A stretch of DNA of 64,000 nucleotides from Pseudomonas sp. Irchel 3H7 (GCF_900187605.1 NZ_FYEA01000002.1:1-64000); one strand, 5' to 3'; shown: positions 47,406 to 57,770, counted from the first letter of the stretch. Notes: generated from the letters alone by a model not told the origin. A program made the numbers and translations.

Positions 47406-47885
47406 TCAATGCATTTTGCTGTGATCGTGACCTTCCATGTTGGTCAGCGCGCGAACCGGCACTTTAACCTCGAGGGTTTCTTTATCACCCTTGGCGTTTT
47501 CCACGATCAGGGTCAGCGGCACAGTTTCGCCTTCCTTCAACTGAGCGGTCAGGCCCATCAGCATCACGTGGTAGCCGTTCGGATCAAGCTTGACGGCTTT
47601 GCCGGCCGGCAGCTCGACAAACTTCACCGGGCCCATGCTCATGACGTCGTTCTTCATGGTCATTTCGTGGATCTGCACGTCTTTGGCCGCTGGCGTCGCG
47701 ACGCTGAGCAACTTGCTGTCGCTGTCGGCGGTGAGGGTCATGAACGCGCCGCTGGCGGACTGGGTCGGCACGGTGGCACGGACCCAGGCATCGTCGACTT
47801 TGGTCGCTGCGGTCGCCTGGAATGCCAGACCCAGCAGAGAAAAACCGATGACAGCGCGTTTGAGGTGGTTCAGAACAGGTTGCAT
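47406..47885 (-). CDS. periplasmic copper chaperone PCu(A)C
   Basis: A 159-residue exported protein of the PCu(A)C/DUF461 family, which holds Cu(I) and passes it to Sco proteins and the CuA site of cytochrome oxidase. Signal peptide about residues 1-26 (AVIGFSLLGLAFQATAA). The copper site is seen as H-E-M and M in IHEMTMKNDVMSMGP and HVM in NGYHVMLMGL (the H(M)X10MX21HXM pattern). It has a histidine-rich end (HDHSKMH). Its start overlaps the Sco stop as TGATG, so the two work together. Confidence 0.92.
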   Translation of the reverse strand: MQPVLNHLKRAVIGFSLLGLAFQATAATKVDDAWVRATVPTQSASGAFMTLTADSDSKLLSVATPAAKDVQIHEMTMKNDVMSMGPVKFVELPAGKAVKLDPNGYHVMLMGLTAQLKEGETVPLTLIVENAKGDKETLEVKVPVRALTNMEGHDHSKMH

Positions 47886-48490
47886 CAGCAAACCTCCATA
47901 ACAGTAAGCAAATCTTCCGTACATTGTTCTGCCGAAAGCGACGTGGACAGACCCAGGCGCAAGCCGCCGTTGGAGTCGTAAACGTAACTGGTGGCAGTGT
48001 GCGAGATGGTATAGGTGTCGCCGGCCGGGACTTTCTCGTAGAACACGTCGAATTCCTTGGCCGTGGCCGCGGTTTCCTCAAGCGTGCCGTACAGCGCAAC
48101 GAACGTCGGGTCGAAGGCTTTCATGTAGGCGTCGAGGATTTCCGGGGTGTCGCGCTCGGGATCGAGGGTGATGAAAATCACCTGCAAGCGATCGCCATCG
48201 GCGCCCATCAGCTTTTTGATTTTCGCCGCGCGGGCGAGGGTGGTCGGGCAGACTGCCGGGCACTGGGTGAAGCCGAAGAAGACCATCGGCATCATGCCGC
48301 GAAAGCTCGACAGCGTCATGGTTTCGCCATCGGTGTTCTTCAGTTTGAAGGTGCGCCCCATGATCTTGTTACTCAGATCCTTGCCGTACTTGTACGACAG
48401 TTGGCCACGGGTGTCGCAGCCGGCGAGCAGGCCTAGCCCGAGCACGCCCATTCCCGCAAGCACCTTGCGGCGAGTCAACAAAGCCGTCAT
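47885..48490 (-). CDS. SCO1/SenC family copper protein
   Basis: A 201-residue thioredoxin-fold lipoprotein (lipobox LLAGC near residue 25). The copper-binding CxxxC motif is in TQCPAVCPTTLA near residue 78, and the third ligand histidine in TISHTATSYVYD near 165. Sco proteins assemble CuA of cytochrome c oxidase. The N-terminus TRRKVLAGMG also resembles a twin-arginine signal. It is the first gene of the pair with PCu(A)C; the promoter is upstream of 48490. Confidence 0.92.
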   Translation of the reverse strand: MTALLTRRKVLAGMGVLGLGLLAGCDTRGQLSYKYGKDLSNKIMGRTFKLKNTDGETMTLSSFRGMMPMVFFGFTQCPAVCPTTLARAAKIKKLMGADGDRLQVIFITLDPERDTPEILDAYMKAFDPTFVALYGTLEETAATAKEFDVFYEKVPAGDTYTISHTATSYVYDSNGGLRLGLSTSLSAEQCTEDLLTVMEVC

Positions 48491-48646
48491 CTAATACCGC
48501 CTTTTGCAGCCCGTCAGTCAGCAGGACTGGCGGGGGGTTAACCGTAAAAGCGGCGCATGATACCAAACTGAGGGCAGAGGCCGGCCACGGATCGCCGCAC
48601 GGCGCAGGATCGAGCGACAAAAGGTGTAAGAAAAAGTGACCACAGC

Positions 48647-50041
48647 TTACTGCACGCGTGATTCAGCGGCGCTCCAGCTGCCGCCCAGCGCGGTGTACAG
48701 ATTGACCTCGGCGACCAATTGCGCGAGGCGATCGGTGATCAGGCCTTGCTGCGAACTGAACAGCGAACGCTGCGCATCGAGGAACGTCAGGCTGCTGTCG
48801 ACGCCATTCTGATAGCGGTTCTGCGCCAGGTTGTAATACGTCTGCGTGGCTGCGACGAGATCTCGCTGCGCCTGCAATTGTTGCTGATAGGTGCTGCGCG
48901 CGGCGAGGCCGTCGGCGACTTCCTGAAACGCGGTTTGAATCGATTTTTCGTATTCGGCCACCGCCACATCTTTCTGTAATTTCGAATAATCAAGACTGGC
49001 GCGCAGGCTGCCGGCGTTGAAAATCGGCAGGTTGATCTGCGGCTGAAAGGTCCAGGCCCCGGAACCGGCGCCGAACAGTCCGGACAGATCGCGACTCGAC
49101 GTGCCGGCATTCGCCGTCAGGCTGACACTGGGGAAAAACGCCGCCCGCGCCGCACCGATATTGGCGTTGGCCGCTTTCAGTTTGTACTCCGCCTGAAGGA
49201 TGTCCGGCCGACGCTGCAGCAGATCCGAGGGCAACCCGGCGGGCAGTTGTTGCACCAGATCGCTGGCCAACGGACGGGCGGGCAGGGTCACTGGCACCGG
49301 CGCGCCAACCAGCAAGGTCAGGCTGTTCAAGTCCTGGGCGACCTGGCGCTGGTAGCGCGCCAGATTGGCCCGAGAGCTGTCGACGCTGGTCTTCGCTTGC
49401 GCCTGTTCCAGCGCCGACGATTTGCCGGCCTCGCGATTACGGGTGGTCAGGTGCAGGCTCTGTTCATCGGCGGCGAGGGTGTCGCGGGTCAGCTCCAGCA
49501 ACTCCTGATCGGCGCGCCAGGTCAGGTAGGCGTTGGCGACGTTGGCCACCAGGCTCAGCTCGGCACTGCGCCGCGCTTCTTCAGTCGAGAGCCAGGTCTG
49601 CAAGGCCTCCTCGCTGAGGCTGCGCACGCGACCGAAGAAGTCCAGCTCATAAGCGCTGATGCCGAGGTTGACCGAGTACGTCGAATTGATCAGCGCTTTG
49701 CCCTGGGTCACGCTCGGCGGCATCCGCTGGCGTAACTCGTTGGCGTTGGCCGACACCGCCGGGAGCAGGTCGGCGCGCTGAATGCGGTATTGCGCCTGGA
49801 ACGCTTCGACGTTGAGTGCCGCCACGCGCAGGTCGCGGTTGTTGACCAGCGCGCTTTCGATCAACTGTTGCAGCGCCGGATCAGTGAACAGCGTGCGCCA
49901 GTCCTCGCTGCTCGTGGCTGGCTGCGTGGCTGCGGGATACTGCGCGGCAGTGGGTGAAGCGGGGCGCTGGTACTCGGGAATCAATGAACAACCGCCCATC
50001 AGCATCGCCATGGACAGCAGGGAAAGTCGCAACGTCAACAT
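48647..50041 (-). CDS. NodT-type outer-membrane efflux lipoprotein of the lipopeptide locus
   Basis: A 464-residue TolC-like outer-membrane protein (OprM/NodT group), with a lipobox ([15 protein letters not shown], Cys near 18) and two outer-membrane efflux repeats (about 60-260 and 270-455). In fluorescens-group lipopeptide clusters such a nodT gene lies beside a LuxR gene and the first NRPS, exactly as here, so it probably belongs to lipopeptide export. The inner-membrane MacAB-like partners, normally encoded after the last NRPS, must be beyond the window. Confidence 0.88.
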   Translation of the reverse strand: MLTLRLSLLSMAMLMGGCSLIPEYQRPASPTAAQYPAATQPATSSEDWRTLFTDPALQQLIESALVNNRDLRVAALNVEAFQAQYRIQRADLLPAVSANANELRQRMPPSVTQGKALINSTYSVNLGISAYELDFFGRVRSLSEEALQTWLSTEEARRSAELSLVANVANAYLTWRADQELLELTRDTLAADEQSLHLTTRNREAGKSSALEQAQAKTSVDSSRANLARYQRQVAQDLNSLTLLVGAPVPVTLPARPLASDLVQQLPAGLPSDLLQRRPDILQAEYKLKAANANIGAARAAFFPSVSLTANAGTSSRDLSGLFGAGSGAWTFQPQINLPIFNAGSLRASLDYSKLQKDVAVAEYEKSIQTAFQEVADGLAARSTYQQQLQAQRDLVAATQTYYNLAQNRYQNGVDSSLTFLDAQRSLFSSQQGLITDRLAQLVAEVNLYTALGGSWSAAESRVQ

Positions 50042-50074
50042 CGAACTGCCTCATGCATTAAAAGAGCGTTGTGC

Positions 50075-50869
50075 TCAGGCCCCGGCCATCCATTTCGCCA
50101 GACCATGGCGACCACTGACCCCGAGTTTGGCCGTGGCGCGTTTCAGATATGTCTCGATCGAGCTGTTTTTGACTCGCAGTTGTTCGGCCATTTGCGGCAC
50201 GGTGCCGCCGGTCAACAGGCCCAGACAGACTTCTTTTTCGCGCACTGACAGGGCGATGTCGCTGATCGCCAGGCGTTCATCGAACACCTGCGCCAACGGT
50301 GCCTGATCCAGTTCGGCCAGGGGCTGGCGCGGTTGTCTGGCGAGGATTTGCCGGCTGATCTGCGCGTGGCGTTCGATCAGTGGCAGCAAGGTGTCGGACA
50401 GGCGCTTGAGAAACGACAGTTCCGGCAGGGAAAACACCCGTTGGGTATGCGGTCGGTAAAACGAGATCACGCAACGGCGATTGGACGTGCGCGAAACCAG
50501 ATTGCATTGATGTGCGCTGTGTTGCGGATGGCGAGGCTGGAGCGAGGCTTTCAGTTGAATCAGCAGCGAGTCGTTCATCTCGATCATCTTCTGCAGCAGC
50601 GGATGATCGTCGGGGCTCTCCAGCGGATCGGGCGCGGCACAGGTCTGCGCCAAACCGGCGCTGCCCAACGGTTTGATGTCGACCACGCTGGCCTGACGCT
50701 CATCCAGCGTCCACTCACTGAGATCTACCCGGTTGACCGGCACCAGCGTGTCGACCAACTGGAACATGTTCGTGGCGAAGTGATCATCGCCGGTGCTGGC
50801 TATCAACTCACCCAGTTGCCAGTAGAAGTGCGGGTTTTCCATATTACGAATGCTGCCGGTCAGATTCAT
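50075..50869 (-). CDS. LuxR-family regulator of the lipopeptide locus
   Basis: A 264-residue regulator with the LuxR helix-turn-helix at its C-terminus (LSVREKEVCLGLLTGGTVPQMAEQL, then RVKNSSIETYLKRATAKLGV). The N-terminal part is not the autoinducer domain of quorum-sensing LuxR and has no response-regulator domain, matching the regulators beside viscosin, massetolide and orfamide genes. I start at MNLTGSIRN, where AAGG lies nine bases away; MKDMN at 50878 has its AAGG directly adjacent. It should activate the divergent NRPS genes (inference from those systems). Confidence 0.88.
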   Translation of the reverse strand: MNLTGSIRNMENPHFYWQLGELIASTGDDHFATNMFQLVDTLVPVNRVDLSEWTLDERQASVVDIKPLGSAGLAQTCAAPDPLESPDDHPLLQKMIEMNDSLLIQLKASLQPRHPQHSAHQCNLVSRTSNRRCVISFYRPHTQRVFSLPELSFLKRLSDTLLPLIERHAQISRQILARQPRQPLAELDQAPLAQVFDERLAISDIALSVREKEVCLGLLTGGTVPQMAEQLRVKNSSIETYLKRATAKLGVSGRHGLAKWMAGA

Positions 50870-51082
50870 ATCCTTCATCCTTGGTTCAGAGCCATCACTG
50901 AATCGTCTGCCGTCTCTGTAAAAGCCGCCCACGCAGTCATTTCTCCTTGAACATGATCTGGAGCGGGATTTAAGCCTATGGATTTGTCCTACGTCTGTAG
51001 GGGAAAACAGGGACACAAAGTGCCACTATTTCTGAATATTGGCGCCGGGGTTCTGACGCTGTTGAACACCGGCTGTAACGGC

Positions 51083-51106
51083 GAGAGTGACTGTTCAGTC
51101 ACGCTC
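51083..51106. promoter_or_regulatory. 24-bp inverted repeat in the luxR-NRPS intergenic region
   Basis: GAGAGTGACTG and CAGTCACGCTC are 11-base arms with one mismatch around TT, 214 bases from the LuxR start and 239 from the NRPS start. It is lux-box-sized and is the only strong palindrome in this 475-base divergent region, so it is a candidate binding site of the LuxR regulator. Confidence 0.5.
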
Positions 51107-51344
51107 AAGCCCCGGAAACCGGGCGATGATGAATTCTGATCGGCAGCGCTCGGGTAAATGGCGGCGCTGGTATGTGGTTTTTTTCCTACAAACTTTTCAG
51201 TCTTTCCTCTCCGAATTTTTAGACAGTGCCTGCGATAACCACGCCCATAGCGCGTACCAGGGTGGTGGTTGTCCGGGTTTCAGGTGTCATGTCGGTGGCG
51301 GGGCCGATGCTTGAATACCGGCAAAATTTCATGAGAAGGACCTT

Positions 51345-54300
51345 ATGCAGCCTACTTCTGCCAACGTGGCGGGCGATCTGTCCGTGCCTGTCGAGACATT
51401 CGCGCTGACTGCCGCTCAGCGGGATATCTGGCTGGACCAACTGAGCCGCGGAGATTCGCCGCTGTACAACATTGGCGGTTACGTCGAACTGAGCGGGCCG
51501 CTGGATCCGGCATTGCTGCAATCGGCACTCGAATGCCTGGTTGCGGCGAACGACGCCTTGCGCATTGTGCTGCTGGCGGACGTCGGTCACGACGGGCTGC
51601 CGTTGCAAGGGTTTGCACAGACGTTGCCGGTGCCCATGCCGCTGTTTGATTTCAGCGGGCACCCCGATCCCCAGTCGGCAGCTCGGGCGCTGGTCGAAGA
51701 GCAAATGGCCCAGGCTTATGTGATGAGCGGGCAAGCGCTGTTCCGCTTCTGTCTCATTCGCCTCGATCAGCACCGCCACTGGCTTGCGGCGCAGGCCCAC
51801 CATTTGATTATCGATGGTTGGGGTTTTGGTCTGCTGTTCAAATCGGTGGGCGACATTTACAGCGCGTTGTCCCGTGGCGAGCGTCCAGATGTGGCGGCAC
51901 AGTCCTATGTCGCCTTTATCGAAGATGACGCGCGCTACCACAAGTCATCACGCTATGAACTCGATCAGCGCTACTGGCTGGACAAATACCGCAGCCTTCC
52001 CGAACCCTTGTTGATTCCCCGTCATCGCGAACCCCTTGACCCTGAAGCGGCGCCGAGTTGCATCCACGTCGAGGCTTTTCCGGCCCTGCTGCACGAGCGC
52101 ATGAAAGACACCGCGCGACACCTCGGCGGTTCGGCCTTTCACGTATTGTTGGCGGCGCTGCACGTGTATTTCAGTCGTACCGCCCAGCGTGATGAGTGGG
52201 TTGTCGGCTTGCCGATTCTCAATCGCTCCGGTGCCCGTTTCAAAAGCACCTTGGGCTTGTTCACCCAGGTCAGTGCGATGCGCATGGACTTTGGCCGTGA
52301 GCTGTCATTCGCTGACTTGATCAAGGCGATCGGCGATGGCCTCAAACAGGACTTCCGCCACCAACGCTACCCGCTGAGCGAGATGAACCGCGCGCTGGGT
52401 CTGTTACGCGAAGATCGCTCGCAACTGTTCGAGCTGTCGGTGTCCTACGAGCAGGACGACCATGACTACCGTTACGCTGAGGCACCGGGGCACGTGGTCA
52501 AAGTCTCCAACCAGCACGAGGCGACACCGCTGGCCATTCACCTGCGCAGCAACCGTTACAACGACAAGGCCTGGTTGCATCTGGTGTATTCGCCGGCCTA
52601 TTTCACGGCTGACGAGATCGCGGCGTTGACCGAGCGCTTGGTGCTGATACTGGAGCAAGGGCTGGAATGTCCGGAACTGGCGATCGCCGATTTCAACCTT
52701 AATAGCCCGGCAGAACTGGCCCGGCTCAATCAGTGGAACGACACTCGCGTCAGTTATCCGCAAGGGCAACTGATTCATCAGCGATTCGAATCGCGAGTGG
52801 CCGAACAACCGGACGCCGTGGTCGCGACGTATCAGGGACGAACCCTTGGTTATGCCGAGCTGAACCGGCAAGCCAATGCGTTGGCCCATCATCTGCTGGG
52901 CCTCGGTGTGCGGCCGGATGACCGGGTTGCAATCGTTGCCCGCCGCGGCCTGGAAACGCTGGTCGGGCTGCTGGCGGTTCTCAAGGCTGGCGCCGCTTAT
53001 GTGCCGATTGATCCGGCGCATCCGCCCGAGCGCCTGAGTTACTTGCTCGGCGACAGCGCTCCGGTGGCGATACTGACGCAAAGTGATCTGCGTGATCGCT
53101 TGCCCGCCACAGCGCTGCCAGTGATCGAGCTTGATCGCCGAGAATGGTCGCTCGACAACGTGACCGATCCCGACGTGCCGGGGTTGAACACCAGCCACCT
53201 CGCCTATGTGATTTACACCTCCGGCTCGACCGGGTTGCCCAAAGGCGTGATGGTTGAACACCGCACCTTGGGCAATCTGCTCGACTGGCACTGCGCGGCA
53301 TTCGCTCTCGGCCCTGGCCAGCACACGTCGAGCCTGGCCGGCTTCGGTTTTGACGCGATGGCGTGGGAGGTCTGGCCGGCGTTGTGTGCCGGAGCGACGT
53401 TGCATTTGTCACCCGCGAGCGAAGGCAACGAAGACATCGATGCGCTGCTGACGTGGTGGCGGGCGCAGCCGCTGGACGTCAGCTTCTTGCCAACGCCGAT
53501 TGCCGAATACGCCTTCAGCCAACAACTCGATCACCCGACCTTGCGTACCTTGCTGATCGGCGGTGATCGTCTGCGCCAGTTCAATCGTGCGCAGAGTTTT
53601 GCGGTGATCAACAACTATGGCCCGACCGAAGCCACGGTGGTCGCCACCTCAGGTTTGATCCTTCCGGGGCAGGCGTTGCACATCGGCAAACCGGTGAGCA
53701 ATGCCACCGCTTACCTGCTCGATGATCAGCAGCGGCCGGTGCCGATCGGCATCATCGGCGAGTTGTATGTCGGCGGCGCCGGGGTTGCCCGGGGCTATCT
53801 GAATCGCCCGGAATTGACCGCAGAACGCTTCCTCGACGACCCGTTCAGTGCGCAGCCGGATGCGCGCATGTATCGCACCGGCGATCTCGCACGGTGGCGC
53901 ACCGACGGCAATCTTGAGTACATCGGTCGTAATGATGACCAGGTGAAAGTTCGCGGCGTGCGTGTTGAACCGGGCGAAATCGAAGCCGCGCTCGCCAGCC
54001 ATGATGCGGTGCGGGAAGCCGTGGTGCTGGTGCGCGACGGTCAACTGCTGGCATGGTTCACCGAGCGCGAAGCGCTGGACATCCTGCAACTGCACGCGCA
54101 CCTGACAGCGCGTTTGCCGGCCGCCCTGTTGCCCGCCGCTTACGTCCGTCTGGCGAGTTTGCCGCTGACGGCCAACGGCAAGCTTGATCGCCAGGCGTTG
54201 CCGGCGCCGGGGCCGGATGCGTTGATCCGTCGTCAATACGAGGCGCCACAAGGTGACGTCGAAATCGCTTTGGCGCAGATCTGGGCCGAGGTCTTGCAAG

Positions 54301-57300
54301 TCGAACGGGTCGGGCGTCACGACCACTTTTTCGAACTGGGCGGCCATTCGTTGTTGGCCGTCGGACTGATCGAACGCATGCGTCAGATTGGCATGAGCAG
54401 CGATGTTCGCGTGCTGTTCAGCCAACCGACCCTGGCGGCGCTGGCAGCGGCGGAGGGCAGTGGCCGCGAAGTCGAAGTGCCGGCCAACCGCATTGCCGCC
54501 GATTGTACGCACATCACGCCGGACCTGTTGCCACTGGTGCAACTGGATCAGGCGATGATCGAGCGTATCGTTGCGACGGTGCCGGGTGGTGCCGCCAATG
54601 TGCAGGATATCTACCCCTTGGCGCCGTTGCAGGAAGGCATTCTCTATCACCACATCACTGCCGCGCAGGGTGATCCATACCTGCTGCAATCGCTGCTGGC
54701 GTTCGACAGTTTCGAGCGGGTCGAGGCCTTCGCCGCTGCGCTGCGTCAGGTCATGGCGCGGCATGACATCTTGCGCACGGCGGTGGTCTGGGAGGGGCTG
54801 ACGTCACCGGTTCAGGTCGTTTGGCGCGAGGCCATTTTGCCGGTGCAGGAAGTCGAACTTGACCCTGCTGGCGGCGCAATCATCGATCAGTTGCACGAGC
54901 GCTTCGATGCGCGGCGTTATCGCCTCGACATCAGTCAGGCGCCGCTGCTGCGCCTGATGTATTCCCGAGACCCGGCGCATAACCGGGTGGTCGGCATCTT
55001 GTTGTTCCATCATTTGGCGATGGACCACATTGCGCTGGAGGCGATGCGCGAAGAAATTCACGCCAGCCTGTCCGGGCACGGCGAACCGCTGGCGGCACCG
55101 GTGCCGTACCGCAACTATGTGGCGCAGACGCGATTCGGCGTCAGCGAGCAGGAGCATGAAGCGTTCTTCCGGCAGATGCTCGGCGACATCGACGAGCCGA
55201 CCTTGCCGTTCGCTTTGCAGAACGTACAGGGCGACGGCAGCAACATCGAAGAAGCCGAGCAAGCCGTGGCGCCCGGTCTCTATCAGCGCCTGCAGCAGCA
55301 GGCACGCCTGGCCGGCGTGAGTGTCGCCAGCCTGATTCACCTCGCCTGGGCGCAGGTGCTGGCGGCGACATCCGGCCAGCAAAGCGTGGTGTTCGGCACA
55401 GTGTTGATGGGGCGCATGCAGGGCGGCGCGGGTGCCGACCGGGCGTTGGGGGTGTTCATCAACACCTTGCCGCTGCGCGTCGATGTCGGCGAAGGCGCGC
55501 GCGCAGCGGTGAAATCCACTCATGCGCGCCTGACCGCTTTGCTCGCCCATGAACACGCGTCCCTGGCGCTGGCCCAGCGGTGCAGTGGCGTTGCTGCGCC
55601 AGCGCCGCTGTTCAGCGCCTTGCTCAACTATCGGCACAGCGATGATGTCGAGCAAAAAACCTCCCGGCAAACCTGGCAGGGCATCGAAACCCTGGCCAAC
55701 GAGGAGCGCACCAATTACCCGTTTACCCTGAGTGTCGATGACTTCGGCACAGGCTTGCGTCTGACCACCAGAACCTTGTCGAACATCGGCGCGCAGCGGA
55801 TTGGCGCTTACGTGCAAGCGGCCCTGAATGGCTTGGTCGCGGCGCTGGAGACCGAGCCTCAGCGGCCGCTGAATAGCCTGCTGCTGTTACCGCAGGAAGA
55901 ACTGCAACGGCTGCTGATCGAGTTCAACGATACGATGGTCGACTGCCCGCTGGACCAGCCGCTTCACACACTGTTCGAACAACAGGTGCAGCGCAAACCG
56001 AATGCCGTCGCCGTGCAATTCGCCGAACAGCGCCTGACTTATCGCGAGCTGAACGAGCAGGCCAACCGCTTGGCTCATCATCTGCGCGGGCTGGGCGTGC
56101 AGCCGGATTCGCGGGTAGCGATTTGTGTCGAGCGCGGGCCTGAACTGGTGATCGGTCTGCTGGGCATACTCAAGGCTGGCGGTGCTTATGTGCCGCTCGA
56201 TCCGGATTACCCGCTGCAACGGCTGAATTACATGTTGCAGGACAGCGCACCGGTCGCGCTGCTGGTGCACGCCGCGACGCGCGACCTGCTTGGCGAACCC
56301 GGCGTGCCGCTGATCGATCTCGACCTCGGCGCCTGGCAGAACCAGTCGCACGACAATCTGCAGGTGCCGGATCTCGGCGCGGCGAATCTGGCCTACATGA
56401 TCTACACCTCCGGCTCTACCGGCACGCCGAAGGGTGTGATGATCGAGCACCGCAGCGCCTGCAACATGGTGCACTGGGGCTCGGAGTTGGCGCCACCCGG
56501 CGAACACGGGGCGTTGCTGCAAAAGGCCCCGTACAGTTTCGACAGTTCGGTATGGGAAATCTTCTGGCCGCTCTGCTCGGGCATGCGCCTGGTGCTGGCG
56601 CGGGCCGATGGCAACCGCGATTCGGCTTATGTCACGCGAGTGATTCGCGAGCAGAACATTACCGTGGTCAAGTTCGTGCCGGCGTTGTTGCAGCAGTTCA
56701 TCGAACAGGACGACGTCAGCCAGTGCACCAGCCTCACCGACGTGCTTAACGGTGGCGGCGAGTTGACCGTCGCCCTGGCCCGGCAAGTCCGCGAGCGCCT
56801 GCCGTGGGTGCGCCTGCACAACGTCTATGGGCCGACCGAAACCACGGTCGACAGCAGCGGCTGGACGCTGCAACCCGGCGATCCGGTGCCGCCGACACTG
56901 GTGCCGATCGGCAAGGCGCTGAGCAACACGCGGTTGTATGTCCTTGATGCATGCGATCAGCCAGTGCCGCTTGGCGTGAGCGGGCATTTGCACATTGGCG
57001 GGGTGGGCGTGGCGCGGGGCTATTTGGGACTGCCGCAATTGCAGGCCGAACGCTTTATCGACAGCCCGTTCGTGGCCGCTGATCGCTTGTATCGCACCGG
57101 TGATCTGGTGCGTTACGGCGCCGATGGCAACCTCGAATTCCTCGGTCGCAACGACTTTCAGGTCAAGCTGCGCGGGGTGCGCCTTGAGCTGGGCGAGATT
57201 GAAGCGCGCCTGCTGGAACACCCGGCCATTCGCGAGGCCGTGGTGCTGGTGCGCGATGAGCGACTGGTGGCGTATTACAGCGTGCGTACCGGGCTGACTG

Positions 57301-57755
57301 CACCGACGCTTGAGGCCTTGCGAGCGCATGTACTGGCGCAGTTACCGGAATTCATGGTGCCCGGTGCCTACGTGATGCTGGCCGCATTGCCGTTGACGCC
57401 TAACGACAAAATCGACCGCAAGGCCTTGCCGGAACCGGGGGCGGAGGCGCTGCTCAGCCGTCCTTACGAGGCACCTGAGGGTGACGTGGAAACGGCCTTG
57501 GCGCAGATCTGGGCGCAGGTGCTCAAGGTCGAGCAGGTGGGCCGGCACGACAACTTCTTCGAGCTGGGCGGGCATTCGCTGTTGGCGGTCAGTCTGGTGG
57601 CGCGTATGCGTCTGGCCGGGCTGCATGTCGACGCGCGGACGCTGTTCAGCCAGCCGACGTTGGCCGCGCTGGCGGCACAGACCTCGCGGCAGGCCAAGCA
57701 GGTCGAAATCGCCCAGACCACCATCCCGAGCCTCAACCGCAAACGCCGCCTCTGA
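51345..57755 (+). CDS. lipopeptide NRPS 1, two modules (predicted Leu, Glu/Gln)
   Basis: A 2136-residue synthetase that starts a lipopeptide. Order: starter C (HHLIIDG at about 152, attaches a fatty acid) - A1 (about 478-985) - T1 (GGHSLL, about 1000) - dual C/E (HHITAAQGD about 1103, HHLAMDH about 1222) - A2 (about 1530-2035) - T2 (about 2075). Pocket residues of A1 read DAWFLGNVVK, the known Leu code. A2 reads DSWKLGVVDK, whose GVVDK end resembles Glu/Gln codes; Asp is less likely. A2 has NDK instead of NGK at its core A10 motif, lysine kept. No thioesterase; the C-terminus IPSLNRKRRL may dock to the next protein. GAAGGA lies four bases before the ATG. Confidence 0.9.
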   Translation: MQPTSANVAGDLSVPVETFALTAAQRDIWLDQLSRGDSPLYNIGGYVELSGPLDPALLQSALECLVAANDALRIVLLADVGHDGLPLQGFAQTLPVPMPLFDFSGHPDPQSAARALVEEQMAQAYVMSGQALFRFCLIRLDQHRHWLAAQAHHLIIDGWGFGLLFKSVGDIYSALSRGERPDVAAQSYVAFIEDDARYHKSSRYELDQRYWLDKYRSLPEPLLIPRHREPLDPEAAPSCIHVEAFPALLHERMKDTARHLGGSAFHVLLAALHVYFSRTAQRDEWVVGLPILNRSGARFKSTLGLFTQVSAMRMDFGRELSFADLIKAIGDGLKQDFRHQRYPLSEMNRALGLLREDRSQLFELSVSYEQDDHDYRYAEAPGHVVKVSNQHEATPLAIHLRSNRYNDKAWLHLVYSPAYFTADEIAALTERLVLILEQGLECPELAIADFNLNSPAELARLNQWNDTRVSYPQGQLIHQRFESRVAEQPDAVVATYQGRTLGYAELNRQANALAHHLLGLGVRPDDRVAIVARRGLETLVGLLAVLKAGAAYVPIDPAHPPERLSYLLGDSAPVAILTQSDLRDRLPATALPVIELDRREWSLDNVTDPDVPGLNTSHLAYVIYTSGSTGLPKGVMVEHRTLGNLLDWHCAAFALGPGQHTSSLAGFGFDAMAWEVWPALCAGATLHLSPASEGNEDIDALLTWWRAQPLDVSFLPTPIAEYAFSQQLDHPTLRTLLIGGDRLRQFNRAQSFAVINNYGPTEATVVATSGLILPGQALHIGKPVSNATAYLLDDQQRPVPIGIIGELYVGGAGVARGYLNRPELTAERFLDDPFSAQPDARMYRTGDLARWRTDGNLEYIGRNDDQVKVRGVRVEPGEIEAALASHDAVREAVVLVRDGQLLAWFTEREALDILQLHAHLTARLPAALLPAAYVRLASLPLTANGKLDRQALPAPGPDALIRRQYEAPQGDVEIALAQIWAEVLQVERVGRHDHFFELGGHSLLAVGLIERMRQIGMSSDVRVLFSQPTLAALAAAEGSGREVEVPANRIAADCTHITPDLLPLVQLDQAMIERIVATVPGGAANVQDIYPLAPLQEGILYHHITAAQGDPYLLQSLLAFDSFERVEAFAAALRQVMARHDILRTAVVWEGLTSPVQVVWREAILPVQEVELDPAGGAIIDQLHERFDARRYRLDISQAPLLRLMYSRDPAHNRVVGILLFHHLAMDHIALEAMREEIHASLSGHGEPLAAPVPYRNYVAQTRFGVSEQEHEAFFRQMLGDIDEPTLPFALQNVQGDGSNIEEAEQAVAPGLYQRLQQQARLAGVSVASLIHLAWAQVLAATSGQQSVVFGTVLMGRMQGGAGADRALGVFINTLPLRVDVGEGARAAVKSTHARLTALLAHEHASLALAQRCSGVAAPAPLFSALLNYRHSDDVEQKTSRQTWQGIETLANEERTNYPFTLSVDDFGTGLRLTTRTLSNIGAQRIGAYVQAALNGLVAALETEPQRPLNSLLLLPQEELQRLLIEFNDTMVDCPLDQPLHTLFEQQVQRKPNAVAVQFAEQRLTYRELNEQANRLAHHLRGLGVQPDSRVAICVERGPELVIGLLGILKAGGAYVPLDPDYPLQRLNYMLQDSAPVALLVHAATRDLLGEPGVPLIDLDLGAWQNQSHDNLQVPDLGAANLAYMIYTSGSTGTPKGVMIEHRSACNMVHWGSELAPPGEHGALLQKAPYSFDSSVWEIFWPLCSGMRLVLARADGNRDSAYVTRVIREQNITVVKFVPALLQQFIEQDDVSQCTSLTDVLNGGGELTVALARQVRERLPWVRLHNVYGPTETTVDSSGWTLQPGDPVPPTLVPIGKALSNTRLYVLDACDQPVPLGVSGHLHIGGVGVARGYLGLPQLQAERFIDSPFVAADRLYRTGDLVRYGADGNLEFLGRNDFQVKLRGVRLELGEIEARLLEHPAIREAVVLVRDERLVAYYSVRTGLTAPTLEALRAHVLAQLPEFMVPGAYVMLAALPLTPNDKIDRKALPEPGAEALLSRPYEAPEGDVETALAQIWAQVLKVEQVGRHDNFFELGGHSLLAVSLVARMRLAGLHVDARTLFSQPTLAALAAQTSRQAKQVEIAQTTIPSLNRKRRL

Positions 57756-57770
57756 CGGCGACCACAATCC

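Noticed and set aside
55887..57329. 480-residue and other long minus-strand frames across the NRPS genes
   Set aside because: They mirror the NRPS modules, recur at the same place in each repeated module and look like composition shadows.
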